Positions 33,480 through 43,455 are shown, counted from the first letter of the stretch. The stretch is DNA of 64,000 bases from Streptomyces sp. NBC_00353 (GCF_036108815.1 NZ_CP107985.1:124001-188000), one strand, 5' to 3'. Translations and numbers: made by a program. Notes: generated by a model not told the origin, from the sequence alone.

Positions 33480-34600
33480 CTGAATGAGCTGCTGTTCTGG
33501 TCGGTTGAGAACGTGGCGGTGGAGTCGGTCGAGGTGGCTGACACACATGTCCGAGTGGAGGCCCGGGCCACGGCCGGGCAGGCGGCCTGTCCGGGCTGTG
33601 GGTGCTGGTCGGGGCGAATACACGGCTCCTACCTGCGGTTTCCCCGAGATCTGCCCACGTCGGGCAAGCTCGTCGTGATGTCGTTGCGGGTGCGCCGGTT
33701 CGTCTGCGAGGCGGACTCCTGTTCGCGCAAGACGTTCGCCGAGCAGGTGCCCGGCCTCACCCGTCGATTCGGTCGGCGGACGGAGCGGCTGCGATCGACG
33801 CTCGTCTCTGTCGGTCTCGCGCTCGCAGGACGGGCCGGCGCCCGAATGTCGGACGCCTTCGGAGTCCGAGCCGGAACACCCTGCTGAGGCTGATCACCTC
33901 GCTGCCGGACCCGCCCACCGCCGTTCCCCGCGTTGTCGGCGTCGACGAATACGCTCAGCGCAAGGGTCGGATCTACGGAACCGTGCTCGTCGACGTCGAG
34001 ACACGCCGCCCGGTGGACCTCCTGCCGGACCGGGAGGCGGACACCCTCGCGGCCTGGCTAGCCGAACGGCCGGGGATCGAGATCATCTGCCGGGACCGCG
34101 CCCTCTTTTACGCCGAAGGCGCCACCCGCGGCGCCCCGCAGGCACTCCAGGTCGCTGACAGGTGGCACCTCTGGCACAACCTCGGCGAAGCCACCGAGAA
34201 ATGCGTCTGCCGACACCGCGGCTGCCTGCGCACTGCACCGACACCGCTGGAAGAGCCACAGCAGGTGCCGGAGACGACCTGGTCATCGCCGTGGCCGACA
34301 GGTCATCGGTTTGCCGAACGCGCCCGAGCCAAGCACGCCACCGTCCACGCGCTCCTGGTCGCCGGGCACAGCAAGCGGTCCATCGCACGGCAGCTCGGTA
34401 TGGGCCTCAACACCGTTCTCCGTTTCTCCCGTGCCACCGCGCCGGGGCAGCTGTTCACCGGTCAGTGGCAGAGCCGCCCTACCAAGCTCGACGCCTACAA
34501 GCCCTACCTCGACCAGCGATGGCAGGAAGGCTGCACCAACGCCTGGAAACTATGGGAGGAGATCAAGGAACAGGGCTATATGACGGAGAGGCATCCTGGG
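33480..34600 (+). pseudogene. ISL3 family transposase, frameshifted and C-terminally truncated
   Basis: The N-terminal zinc finger is present (ACPGCGCWSGRIHGSY with a later CEADSC). The first frame stops near 33885 after GVRAGTPC. A second frame continues RNTLLRLITSLPDPPTAVPR, VVGVDEYAQRKGRIYGTVLV (catalytic Asp) and QVADRWHLWHNLGEA; about 4 nt seem lost at the switch. The frame ends in unrelated sequence near 34600, so the final catalytic part is missing. Inactive. Confidence 0.85.
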
Positions 34601-34742
34601 CCGTTGAACTTGGAGCCGCACCGCGGATCGGTTTCCCCGACGCAATCCTGGGAGGAAGATCTCCGGTATGTAACTGGCGGTAGGTTCTTTGCGGATCGAG
34701 ACGGGGGCTAGATGTTTTGCCTGGTTGAAGGCTGGAGGCGTC

Positions 34743-35042
34743 ATGTCGACTAACCCGTACATCATCGAGTCAGAGAATGGCGAGTCGTACGACGGGATTT
34801 CGGAAGATCTAGTGTTCGAGTTGATCGGCGAATTGCGCTATCCCGACAACTCGTTCCTTACCGTTGAGTCCCGTGGGTCCGAAAATCAGTGGTACGTGGT
34901 CGTGACGCTGGATTCGGATGGGCGACATGAAGTGGAATATCGGAACCCGGAAAGGCGAGAGCATCGCGTCGTTGCGGGAGGAACGGTGTCGAGGATCGCG
35001 ACTGACGTGACGGTCTGGGTTTCATCAGCTGTTCGCAATTGA
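34743..35042 (+). CDS. Small acidic protein, possibly Imm1-like immunity protein
   Basis: 99 aa, ATG at 34743 with GGAGG 4-8 bases upstream. It starts MSTNPYIIESENGESYDGIS; the pattern SFLTVESRGSENQWYVVVTL then HEVEYRNPERREH is compatible with the Imm1 fold of polymorphic-toxin immunity proteins. No toxin gene is near. A strong bidirectional terminator follows. The family call is tentative; that it is a gene is better supported. Confidence 0.5.
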   Translation: MSTNPYIIESENGESYDGISEDLVFELIGELRYPDNSFLTVESRGSENQWYVVVTLDSDGRHEVEYRNPERREHRVVAGGTVSRIATDVTVWVSSAVRN

Positions 35043-35074
35043 GCTGCGATGCCATTCTGACCCGACTGCGAGCA

Positions 35075-35120
35075 ACCCCAAGAGCCCCACCGGGAAACCT
35101 CCCGGTGGGGCTCTTGGGGT
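35075..35120. terminator. Bidirectional terminator, perfect 20-bp stem
   Basis: ACCCCAAGAGCCCCACCGGG (35075-35094) pairs perfectly with 35101-35120 across a 6-nt loop and is followed by GTTT. It lies between the converging small-protein and integrase frames. Confidence 0.85.
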
Positions 35121-35405
35121 GTTTGACGGCAGTAGTTGACGGCAACGTCAGCGGACGAGTGCTGCACAGAGCGGGGGCTCGTCGCCGTCATCGGGCCGGA
35201 CGGCGGTCTCGTGGGGTTTGCGGAGGGCGCGCGCTGGAGGCGGAGTCGGACATGGGCGTACACCGTCGCGGTCACGCCGATGTGGGCATGTCCCAACAGC
35301 TTCTTGATCACGACGAGTTCGACGCCCTGTTCCAGGAGGAGTGTCGCTGCCGAGTGTCGAAGATCATGGAAACGGATGCGGCGTAGTCTGGCGCGGCGGA
35401 TCGAA
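35117..35405 (-). pseudogene. Tyrosine recombinase/integrase, C-terminal fragment
   Basis: The minus strand reads RFHDLRHSAATLLLEQGVEL, VIKKLLGHAHIGVTATVYAH and VRLRLQR: the HxxR box, the second His in LLGHA and the nucleophilic Tyr of phage-type integrases. The catalytic core upstream of SIRRARLRR is replaced by a KAP-NTPase reading frame. The open frame continues past the terminator to 34886 without a normal stop. Non-functional leftover of an integrative element. Confidence 0.75.
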
Positions 35406-36014
35406 ACTGGTGCCGGTGAGTTCGGCGCGATGCCGCCCGAGGACCCGGTAGGCGCCGGGTTCGCTGGTGCGCAGAAAGGTGACGAGGAGGAAGTCGACGA
35501 GATCCACGTTTCCGGCGAGTGAGCCGAGGGTGGCATCGACCTGGCCGAAGAACCGCTTGATCGCTCGAGGTGTGCGCAGGCGGCCCTGCAGATGCCGGAA
35601 ATACGCCTCGGAGAACCGTCGCTGTTCGTTGGGCATCATCGTCAGCTCGTGTGAGTGCAGGACCGCGGTGAGCGAGCGGTCGACCAAGACGTCGGCGTTA
35701 CGTTCGCGGAACGCGGGAAGGTCCAGCCGCACCTGGACGATCTTTTCCAGGAACTCGCGGGCTCTCGGTTCGCTGTCCCCGACCAGGTCGCTGCGCCGCA
35801 GGACGTCCAGCAGAGTCTGCTCGTCGAAGCTGATCAGGTAGTAGACGTTCGGTAGGTGGCCTACCAGGCGTACCAGCTTGAAGACCAGGAGCAACTCGTC
35901 GGGCGTCAGGCGGTCCAGGTCGTCCATGACCACCAGGACGGGGCTTGGCCGGTCTCGGATCACGGCACGATGGGCAGATGGAGCAACCGCTTGACGTGCC
36001 TGAACTCGCTGCTA
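35364..36014 (-). pseudogene. KAP family P-loop NTPase, internal fragment
   Basis: Walker B is seen in PVLVVMDDLDRLT, followed by ELLLVFKLVRLVGHLPNVYY, REFLEKIVQVRLDLPAF and LRTPRAIKRFFGQVDATLGS, typical of KAP/STAND-like NTPases linked to membranes and phage defence. The Walker A half is cut off by the IS630 copy at 36015, and the C-terminus runs into the integrase fragment near 35400. Confidence 0.7.
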
Positions 36015-37245
36015 GTGCCGGATCAGGCAACGTTTGCCCTGTTGTGATGTGACGCGCCGTCCGGGTGCTGTAGTGGACGGCGCGTGGGCATCATTCTGTC
36101 CGGGTGCCAGAACGAGTGCGTGTCCGAGAGATCGATGATGATGAGGGGCGGCGACTGCTGCGGATTATCCGCAGAGGCGCCGGGTCGGTGGTGACCTGGC
36201 GGCGGGCCCAGATGGTGCTGCTGTCCGCGCAGGGCATGCCGGTGGCGAAGATCGCCGAGGTGTCGTTCACCAGCGACGACCGGGTCCGGGACGTGATCCA
36301 CAACTTCAACGCCGACGGCTTCGACTCTCTGTATCCGAAGTACTCCGGTGGCCGGCCGAAGACGTTCACGCTGCCGGAGCGCCGTGAGATCAAGAAGATC
36401 GCGAAGTCGAAGCCGACCGAGCACGACCTGCCGTTCTCGACCTGGAGCCTGACCAAGCTGGCGGACTTCCTGGTCGCCGAGGGGGTGGTCGACGACATCA
36501 GCCACGAGGGCCTGCGCATCCTGCTCCGCGAGGAAGGCGTCTCGTTTCAACGCCTGAAGACCTGGAAGACCTCACGCGATCCGGACTACGCGGCCAAGAA
36601 AGCGCGGGTCGAGCACCTGTACGCCATCGCCGACGGCGAGGTTATACCCGAGGACGGCGAACCCGAAGTCATCTTCTGCATGGACGAGTTCGGGCCGCTC
36701 AACCTGATGCCCCACCCGGGCCGGCAGTGGGCCGAGCGCGGCGGCACACACAAGGACCCCGACCGTGAACCGCGCCGACGGCGACGAGCGACCTACAACC
36801 GCTACGGCGGGGTGCGACACCTGTTCGCCGCCCTGGACCTGGCCAAGGACAAGCTCTACGGCCACATCAAACCGGTCAAGAAGCGCACCCAGTTCCTGGA
36901 GTTCTGCCGCTACCTGCGCAGCCTCTACCCGGACACCGTCCGGATCGCGATCGTGGCCGACAACTTCTCCCCGCACCTGACCACGAAAAGGTGCCAGCGG
37001 GTCGGCACCTGGGCTGCCGCGAACAACGTCGAGATCGCCTACACACCGACCAACTCCTCCTGGCTCAACCGCATCGAGGCCCAGTTCACGGCCCTGCGCT
37101 ACTTCACTCTGGACGGCACGGACCACGCCGACCACAAGGAACAGGGCAGCATGATCCGCCGCTACATCATCTGGCGAAACCGCCATGCCGACGACCAGCA
37201 CCTACAAGCCGTCGTCGACAGGGCAAACGTTGCCTGAGGCGGCAC
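36015..37245 (+). mobile_element. IS630 family element, copy B
   Basis: 1231 bp between TA at 36013-36014 and TA at 37246-37247, with the same terminal repeats as copy A and inverted relative to it. It truncates the KAP gene on its left and the helicase gene on its right, so at least one side involved a deletion or rearrangement, not a simple insertion. Confidence 0.9.
36104..37237 (+). CDS. IS630 family transposase (copy B)
   Basis: 377 aa, identical in sequence to the copy A protein, GTG start at 36104. DDE residues lie in FCMDEFG, IVADNFSPH and SWLNRIEAQF. Confidence 0.95.
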   Translation: MPERVRVREIDDDEGRRLLRIIRRGAGSVVTWRRAQMVLLSAQGMPVAKIAEVSFTSDDRVRDVIHNFNADGFDSLYPKYSGGRPKTFTLPERREIKKIAKSKPTEHDLPFSTWSLTKLADFLVAEGVVDDISHEGLRILLREEGVSFQRLKTWKTSRDPDYAAKKARVEHLYAIADGEVIPEDGEPEVIFCMDEFGPLNLMPHPGRQWAERGGTHKDPDREPRRRRRATYNRYGGVRHLFAALDLAKDKLYGHIKPVKKRTQFLEFCRYLRSLYPDTVRIAIVADNFSPHLTTKRCQRVGTWAAANNVEIAYTPTNSSWLNRIEAQFTALRYFTLDGTDHADHKEQGSMIRRYIIWRNRHADDQHLQAVVDRANVA

Positions 37246-37260
37246 TAGACGGAAGACTGA

Positions 37261-38886
37261 CAGGCGGTTTTGAAGACGGCTGCGGAGCATCGGTTGCGCC
37301 GGCTGCTGACGTTCCACTTTCGCACCAGTGAGGCGGAGGCCTTCGCGAGCGGGCTATCGCAGGTAGCGAAGTCTCTGTGGGAGACCGGTGATGCGGTGTA
37401 CTCGGAGCCGGGGGCGGTGTGGGCGGACTGGTTGTGCGGGGAGCACAAGACGTCGCACCGTCGCCAGGTGTTGGAGGAGTTCGCGACGGGTGTCGTGGAC
37501 GAGATGGTGATGGAGCGATGCGTGCTGTCGTCGGCGCGCGTGCTCGGCGAGGGTGTCGATACCAAGAACTGCGACGCGGTCGTCTTCGCGGACGTGCGGG
37601 GCTCCACCCCCGATGTCGTTCAAACTGTGGGGCGGGCGCTGCGGATGCAGCCCGGAGAGGGCAAGACGGCCTCCTTGGTGGTGCCGGTGTTTCTCGGGCC
37701 GGGAGAGGAGCCCGACGAGATGCTCGTTTCCAAGGCCTACACGGACCTGGCCAAGGTGCTGACCGCACTGCGCGCGCACGACACCGAAGCGGTCGAGCAG
37801 CTCGCTGTCCCCCAGGCTGCCGGTCGCCCGTCGGTCGGCGGTACCGCTCTGGAGGCCGGTGGAGGAGGGCTCAGCGGGCCGGCGCAGGGGCTGCTGTCCT
37901 TTTCCGCTCCGCGGGACCCGGCGAAGCTGGCGGCGTTCATCACCGCGCGGGTCCTCAAGCCCGAGGGCGAGTACTGGCGCCGGGGCCTGCAGGCCGCCCT
38001 CGCCTACCACAGTGATCACGGTCATCTGCGTGTCCCTTATGGACACACAGCACCCGACGGGTTCCCGCTGGGGGTGTGGATCTCCGCACAACGGCGCACG
38101 CACCGGCAAGGCAATCTTGCAGAGGACCGGGTGCAGCAGCTCGACGAGGTCGGGATGATCTGGTCCCGCTACACAGTGGCCTTCGATGAAGGACTGGCCG
38201 CAGCCCGCGGCTGGGCCGCCGAGCACGGACACCTCCTCGCCCCGCACGAAGCCACCTGGCAGGACTACCCGGTCGGCGTCTGGCTGAAGAACCAGCGCGC
38301 CGCCGCACGCCGCGCCCGCAACGCGGAGACGCCAGAGCAGCAGGCAGATCGGCAGGTGGCGAGTTCCGTCAGCGCGGAGCGCTGGCAGGAGCTGGACGAC
38401 ATCGACCCGTCCTGGTGCCCTAGCTGGCCGGTGGCCTGGCAACGCCGCTTCCACCTCGCCCGCACCCACCTGTCCGGCGGCAGACCTCTGCCCGAGGAGA
38501 GCGGCCTGCTGCTCATCCAGGGCGAGGACATCGGCCACTGGGCGCAAGCACAGCGCGCCGAATGGAACACCCTGGTGCCCGCGCAGCAGTGGCTGCTCGC
38601 CGAGATGCTCGGACTCGAGCCCCTCGAAGAACCGGTGCCGGTTTCTGCCCGGACAACAGCTACGCCACGGCGTAGCCGAGCCGAGATGTGGGCCGCCAAC
38701 CTCACCGCCGCCCGCCAGTACGCACACCGCGAAGGCCACCTGAACGTCCCCCGACCACACATCGAAACCGTCGACGGCACCGACCACGCCCTCGGAGTCT
38801 TCATCGCTAACTCCCGCGCCCGCAGAACCAACCTCGCACTCGAGCGGGTCGAAGAACTCACCACAATCGGCATGAGATGGAGTTGA
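37261..38886 (+). pseudogene. Subtelomeric-type helicase with helicase-associated repeats, N-terminally truncated
   Basis: Sense coding begins right after the IS630 end with QAVLKTAAEHRLRRLLTFHF, preceded by an in-frame TGA. The C-terminal helicase domain retains ARVLGEGVDTKNCDAVVFAD and motif VI QTVGRALR, but motifs I-III are missing. Four helicase-associated (HA) repeats follow, for example AALAYHSDHGHLRVPYGH and AARQYAHREGHLNVPRPH. Helicases of this architecture are common near Streptomyces chromosome ends (ttrA-like). A TTG at 37270 could start a 538-aa product, which could not hydrolyse ATP. Confidence 0.8.
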
Positions 38887-38891
38887 GAAGC

Positions 38892-39506
38892 ATGATGGAC
38901 CCATCGATGAGCGCCAGTCGCGTGTGGGACGTGCTTGCCGCGGCTCAGGCGTCCTACCTGTCCGAAGTCTCGCCTCACTACGACGAGGTGTTCTGGGAGG
39001 TCGCAGGCCGCGTAGAGGCGGAGGGCTGTCTCGGGAAGGCCGACATCGGGGCGCTGGTGGTGTGGAAAAGGCTGTCGGCGCGGACCCCGTGGGCGTCGAA
39101 GCTCATGTCCTGGCCGGACACAGATGTACGCACGGTCACCACACGCGCCGTCCAGACGGTCCGCGACATGGACGTCTCACGCGCCGAAGCAGCCCGCGCA
39201 GGTCGCGGCGTCATAGGGGAGCTCCCCGGGTTCCGTACCGGCGACGCATTGGCATCGGCAGTCCTCGCAGCAGCGGCACCGGTACGGATGGCGGTCTACG
39301 ACCGCCGCGTGCAGCAAGCCCTAAACTCTCTGGACCTCACGCTCACCCCTGCACCAGGGCGGTACGGCCGCTACATGGATCTCCTCGACCGCCTTCTGAG
39401 CCAGGGCGGGGAGCGGGCAACAGGGTGGACGGCGCGCGACTTGGACACCGCCCTGTACTGGATCGGCGGCCCGCGGCCGTGCTCCACCCGGTCGCAGGAG
39501 TACTGA
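38892..39506 (+). CDS. Conserved-looking hypothetical protein
   Basis: 204 aa from the ATG at 38892; an in-frame ATG at 38877 overlaps the helicase stop. Mostly helical, with WDVLAAAQASYLSEVSPHYD near the start and GRYGRYMDLLDRLLSQGGER near the end. No family is recognised. It follows the helicase so closely that the two were probably co-transcribed. Confidence 0.6.
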   Translation: MMDPSMSASRVWDVLAAAQASYLSEVSPHYDEVFWEVAGRVEAEGCLGKADIGALVVWKRLSARTPWASKLMSWPDTDVRTVTTRAVQTVRDMDVSRAEAARAGRGVIGELPGFRTGDALASAVLAAAAPVRMAVYDRRVQQALNSLDLTLTPAPGRYGRYMDLLDRLLSQGGERATGWTARDLDTALYWIGGPRPCSTRSQEY

Positions 39507-39524
39507 ATCCCGGTCAGGGCATGG

Positions 39525-41167
39525 TCAGTTGGTTCTTGTATTGGTCAGGTGGGGCCCTATGTAGCCCACGATGACCTGCCCTGTGACACCTTTCGTGTCG
39601 TCCTGGAAGTAGATCCTCGGCGAGGCGCTGCCTTTGGACTCAAGTCTCAGATGGGCTTGCATCTCCTTATGCCCGGTTGGATCTACCTCTTCGGGGACAG
39701 CGAAGATCCGTTCAGCGCCCCACCTGTTCATCGTTGTATCGGACTCACACGGGACCAGTTGCTTGTGTGGCCATCTCACCGCCCCTGCGCGGTCCGATGT
39801 GCAGTGCTGGTAGAAGCCGCCGTTGAACCCGTCCCGCGCCGCCTGGGCGTAGGAATCCAGCGCCCGCAGCGCGTTCCATGCCTTCGCCGCCCAGACACGA
39901 GCCCGCTCCGCCTCGTCCAGTTCGAGGGCTTTGCTCTTGCCCGCCGTGACAAGGACCCCCTCGAATGCGCCCAGCCGTTCCCACAGATCTTCGAACGAGT
40001 CCGGCGCTCCCGACGGCGGCTCGACAACGACGGCGTCCTCGTAGCGGCCTTCGTCACGGAGTCGGCGCCGCAAGACATCCGCCTCGGCCCGTACTCGCTC
40101 GGTACCATCCAAGGCCCGCACGGCTTCCTCCATGTCCCCCTCCGCCCGATCCACAGCCGCGTTCCGCTGCTCCTCCAGGGAGGCTAGGCTCACCGCCGAC
40201 AGTTGGGCGTCGCGTTCCGCTTCTTTCAGCTCCTCGTCCGCCTGCGCCAGCAGTGCCTTGAGCTCTTCGACGTCCTTGAGCGCCCCAGCCAGCTCATCGG
40301 AGGGGCGCCCGCCGCCAGAGCGGCCTGTCTCTCCTTCCTGTGGCGCTGGCCATCATCTGGGAACCAGAGGGCGCCGCGCAAAGCCTCCGGCAGCGGAACC
40401 TCGGTGGAGAGTCGGTGAACAGCACGGGGAAGACCACGCCATGCGCTGTCTTGCGGATCGCTCATTCGAGCCATGGTCAAGAACCGGTGGCGCGAGGCAT
40501 CCTTCGGCCATGCCGGATCCACCTCGGTAAGGAACGTTCGCACCGAGCCCGGGGCTACACGGTGGTACTCACCGATCACCGCACGGAACGCTTCAACGGC
40601 TTCGGTGTCCGCGAGCAAGTACAGCGAGGCCGCACCGGCACACAGCGGCATCGCTATCCCCATGCGCTCGGTCCACAACTGATCGGGATAAAGCGGCTTG
40701 GCTGCCACGATTACGGGCCTGCGGCGTATGGGGTCGCAGAGGACGTCGATCAGTGTGTCGGTTGCCTCAGCGTTGACGCTTTGAGGATGAAGGGTCAGCG
40801 ACGCCGGACCGTCCACGGGCTTCAGGTCCCGGACGAGGTCACGAACCAGGCGTGGCCGGCCGGGGAGCGGCACCTCGGCGTTGGGAAACACTTCGAGGCT
40901 GACTGCGACGAGCGCGTAGGAGTCTTCGGACTCAACAATGCCGGTGACGGTGGTACGCCACGTGGCATCAGGCTTGTCCTCGCGCAACTGGAGGCGTATC
41001 GCGTGCTCGGCCCCGTCAGCCAGGTAAGCCGCCTGATTGGTCAGCACCGAGACCTCATCGAGGTGGTGATGCCCGGAGGCGAGGGGGGCGCTGCCAAACT
41101 TGCCGGATGGCGGAGGATTCCCGGGAACCGTGCTGTCCGGGCGTTTTCGGCCCGATCTTTCGGCCAC
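39525..41167 (-). pseudogene. Coiled-coil protein of unknown function, split by a frameshift
   Basis: The upstream frame (41167-40226) reads an alpha/beta domain (YALVAVSLEVFPNAEVPLPG, RRRPVIVAAKPLYPDQLWTE) and goes out of frame near 40300 after AALAAGAPP. The other frame continues DELAGALKDVEELKALLAQA, a coiled coil, and ends PRIYFQDDTKGVTGQVIVGY and IGPHLTNTRTN. Adding one base would give a single protein of about 500 aa or more. The C-terminal block looks conserved but I do not recognise the family. Either a pseudogene or a programmed or sequencing frameshift. Confidence 0.6.
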
Positions 41168-41182
41168 CGGTGGGCGGATTCC

Positions 41183-41280
41183 GGGGTGTCACGCCGGGTG
41201 TCACGCTCCCTCGGGGTGCCACGCCGCGTTTCACGGCAGCGTGACACCCGCAACGCTCACTGCCGGTGAGCGTTACACCC
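41183..41280. repeat. Cluster of five GGGTGT(C/A)ACGC-like motifs in both orientations
   Basis: Forward copies at 41183-41194, 41196-41206 and, with one change, 41213-41224; inverted copies GCGTGACACCC at 41239-41249 and GCGTTACACCC at 41270-41280. A 9-bp hairpin, AACGCTCAC with GTGAGCGTT, lies among them. They occupy the gap 41168-41410 between the frameshifted gene and the VOC gene. Confidence 0.6.
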
Positions 41281-41410
41281 GTCCCGGCTGGTGGGCGCAC
41301 TCGCCGCAGGCCGCGCAGCCAGCTGTCCGGTGACAATGAACCCGGACCGTTTGCCAACGAAGTTGGACCGACGGCGAAACCGTGTGCCTGCCGGGCGGCT
41401 GTGTTGTCGC

Positions 41411-41809
41411 TCAGCGAGCGAACTTCTCGATGGCGGCCGGTGTGACGGGGGTGAAAAAGTTGACGAGGTTGCCGTCGGGGTCGCGGAACAGTAGCGAACG
41501 GTTGCCCCAGGGCATCGTGGTGGGTTCGTTGACGAAGTCCTCCACGAAGCCGGTCAGGTTCTTGTGCACGCTGTCCACGTCGTCGACAAGGAATTCGAGG
41601 ATGACGCTGTGGTTGTCGGCCGGGCGGGCGGAGCCAGGCGCGAACAGGGGGACAGTGCGGGTGCTGCCGATCGCGAGGGTGGCCGAGGTGGTCCTGAGCT
41701 CCGCGAAGTCCTCGTTGGACCAGTCGGCAGATACTCCGGTGGCGCACTCGTAAAAGTTGACGAGGCGGGCGACGTCGCCCGTGATGATGCGGATAGAGAC
41801 AAAGTCCAT
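41411..41809 (-). CDS. VOC family protein
   Basis: 132 aa from the ATG at 41809; the longer frame upstream is antisense to the WYL gene. Begins MDFVSIRIITGDVARLVNFY and has SVILEFLVDDVDSVHKNLTG and RSLLFRDPDGNLVNFFTPV, a single glyoxalase-fold domain. Divergent from the WYL regulator, which probably controls it. Substrate unknown. Confidence 0.85.
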   Translation of the reverse strand: MDFVSIRIITGDVARLVNFYECATGVSADWSNEDFAELRTTSATLAIGSTRTVPLFAPGSARPADNHSVILEFLVDDVDSVHKNLTGFVEDFVNEPTTMPWGNRSLLFRDPDGNLVNFFTPVTPAAIEKFAR

Positions 41810-41855
41810 GGTTTTCTCCTGGTCCGTCGGTGCTTCTGATCGCAAGCTACGACGA

Positions 41856-41880
41856 ATACCGGGCGGAACCCGCCCGGTAT
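41856..41880. promoter_or_regulatory. Palindromic operator between the VOC and WYL genes
   Basis: ATACCGGGCGG (41856-41866) and CCGCCCGGTAT (41870-41880) are perfect inverted repeats with a 3-nt spacer, 20 bp before the WYL start and 47 bp before the VOC start. Confidence 0.7.
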
Positions 41881-41899
41881 ATGCGGGAGACTTCGGGGC

Positions 41900-42895
41900 A
41901 TGCCTCGCCCCGTTGCCCGCGTGCTCGCCCTGCTGGAACTCCTGCAGTCGGGCGGCATCCGGACCGTGACCGAACTCGCCGATCGGCTCGACGTCGACGA
42001 ACGCACCGTACGGCGATACGTCGGTCACCTCGTCGACCTCGATGTGCCCGTCGAGTCGGTGCGCGGCCGCTACGGCGGCTACCGCCTCGCCCCCGGTTAC
42101 CGCATGCCTCCGCTCATGCTGAGCGACGACGAAGCGCTCGCCGTGCTGCTCGGCCTGGTCGCGGGTCGGCGAGCCGGCTTGGCCACGGACACGGCGAGTG
42201 AGACGGCGGCGGCCAAGATCCGACGAGTGCTGCCCGAGCGGCTGAGCCGCAGACTCGACGCCGTGCTCGGTTCCCTTGCCTTCACGGATCGGCCCGGCGA
42301 GGCAGTCGCCCCGGAATCCACGGTCCTGCTCGCGATCGCCGACGCGGTTAACCATCACCGGCCGATCTCGATCCGGTACACAGCCGCCGACGGCCGGCGC
42401 AGCGAACGCACACTGCACCCGCACGGGGTCGTCGCCCACTCGGGCCGGTGGTACGTCACGGCTGCGGATCTCACGGCCGGCGAGGACCGGACGTTTCGGC
42501 TGGATCGCATCACCGGGGTGAGAACCCTACCCGGCTCGTTCGAACCACCCGCCGGACTCGACCCGGCGAAGCGCGTACTGACCGGGCTCGCCACAGCTCC
42601 GTACCGGCATGAGGTAACCCTGCGGATCCAGGGGACGGCCGAGCAGATCCACACCCGGCTTCCCGCCGGCATCGCGATCGTGGAGGAACTCCCTTCCCCG
42701 AGCAGCGCAGATCCGCAGACCGTGCGCTGGTCCCGCGTCGGACTCCGGGTGGAACGGCTCGACTGGCTGCCGGCTGTCCTCGCCTCGCTGGACCGGCCCT
42801 TCATCGTCGAACGCCCAGATGAGCTCCGCGGCCTCGTCGAAGCTCTCGCCGAACGGCTCACGAACTCTGCCCGGCGAAGCCCACCTCACGAATGA
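41900..42895 (+). CDS. WYL domain transcriptional regulator (YafY-like)
   Basis: 331 aa, ATG at 41900. N-terminal winged HTH (RTVTELADRLDVDERTVRRY, residues 21-40) with the wing VRGRYGGYRL. The WYL region includes ISIRYTAADGRRSERTLHPH, GRWYVTAADLTAGEDRTFRL and DRITGVR. WYL proteins sense ligands or nucleic acids. Likely controls the divergent VOC gene through the palindrome between them. Confidence 0.9.
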   Translation: MPRPVARVLALLELLQSGGIRTVTELADRLDVDERTVRRYVGHLVDLDVPVESVRGRYGGYRLAPGYRMPPLMLSDDEALAVLLGLVAGRRAGLATDTASETAAAKIRRVLPERLSRRLDAVLGSLAFTDRPGEAVAPESTVLLAIADAVNHHRPISIRYTAADGRRSERTLHPHGVVAHSGRWYVTAADLTAGEDRTFRLDRITGVRTLPGSFEPPAGLDPAKRVLTGLATAPYRHEVTLRIQGTAEQIHTRLPAGIAIVEELPSPSSADPQTVRWSRVGLRVERLDWLPAVLASLDRPFIVERPDELRGLVEALAERLTNSARRSPPHE

Positions 42896-43034
42896 CGGAT
42901 CGCTCAGCCCTCCCCCCGGTACCGGTCAGCCCTGCGCCGCTCGGATACGAGACGTGGGCTATTTCGCGCCGTCGAAGCCACACCGCCAGATGGATCACGG
43001 TCCGACTTCGATGGCAAACGGTCCAGGTTCGCTG

Positions 43035-43256
43035 TCACAGAACACCGGCGCAGCGGTCGCACCAGGAGCGTGGTGCCCGGGGGCAGTTGCAGACCGGGTT
43101 GTGGTCCGGGTCGTCCTGGCCGTCGAACTCGGGTTCGCCGATCGGCGGCTGGACGTCGACGTGGACCTGGCCGTCGGCGTGCAGCGTCTCGTACCGGGCG
43201 CCGCAGTCGGTTGACGTCACCCACGTCGCGATCACCGCGTCCGCTTCGCCGCTCAC
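43035..43256 (-). CDS. Small Cys-rich hypothetical protein
   Basis: 73 aa from a GTG at 43256. Reads SGEADAVIATWVTSTDCGAR, then an acidic middle and CNCPRAPRSWCDRCAGVL, with four Cys at the end that could bind a metal. The ribosome site is weak. It may be a fragment; an upstream frame on the same strand (43264 onward) ends just before it. Confidence 0.4.
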   Translation of the reverse strand: MSGEADAVIATWVTSTDCGARYETLHADGQVHVDVQPPIGEPEFDGQDDPDHNPVCNCPRAPRSWCDRCAGVL

Positions 43257-43455
43257 CGCCCGCTCACCGCGGACTGCTGGATCCACGGGCCAGTGCGAGG
43301 ACGGCATCCGGGTCGGCCTGGGCCAGCCGGACGGCGTGGCCCGCAGAGAATCCGTCCAGGGAGCCGATGCCGGCCATCGCGGTCAGCAGCGCGCTGTGTG
43401 CCGGACTGAGGCGGGCACCGCGTCGGGGTCCGCCGGCGGCACATCCGGAGCCCGC

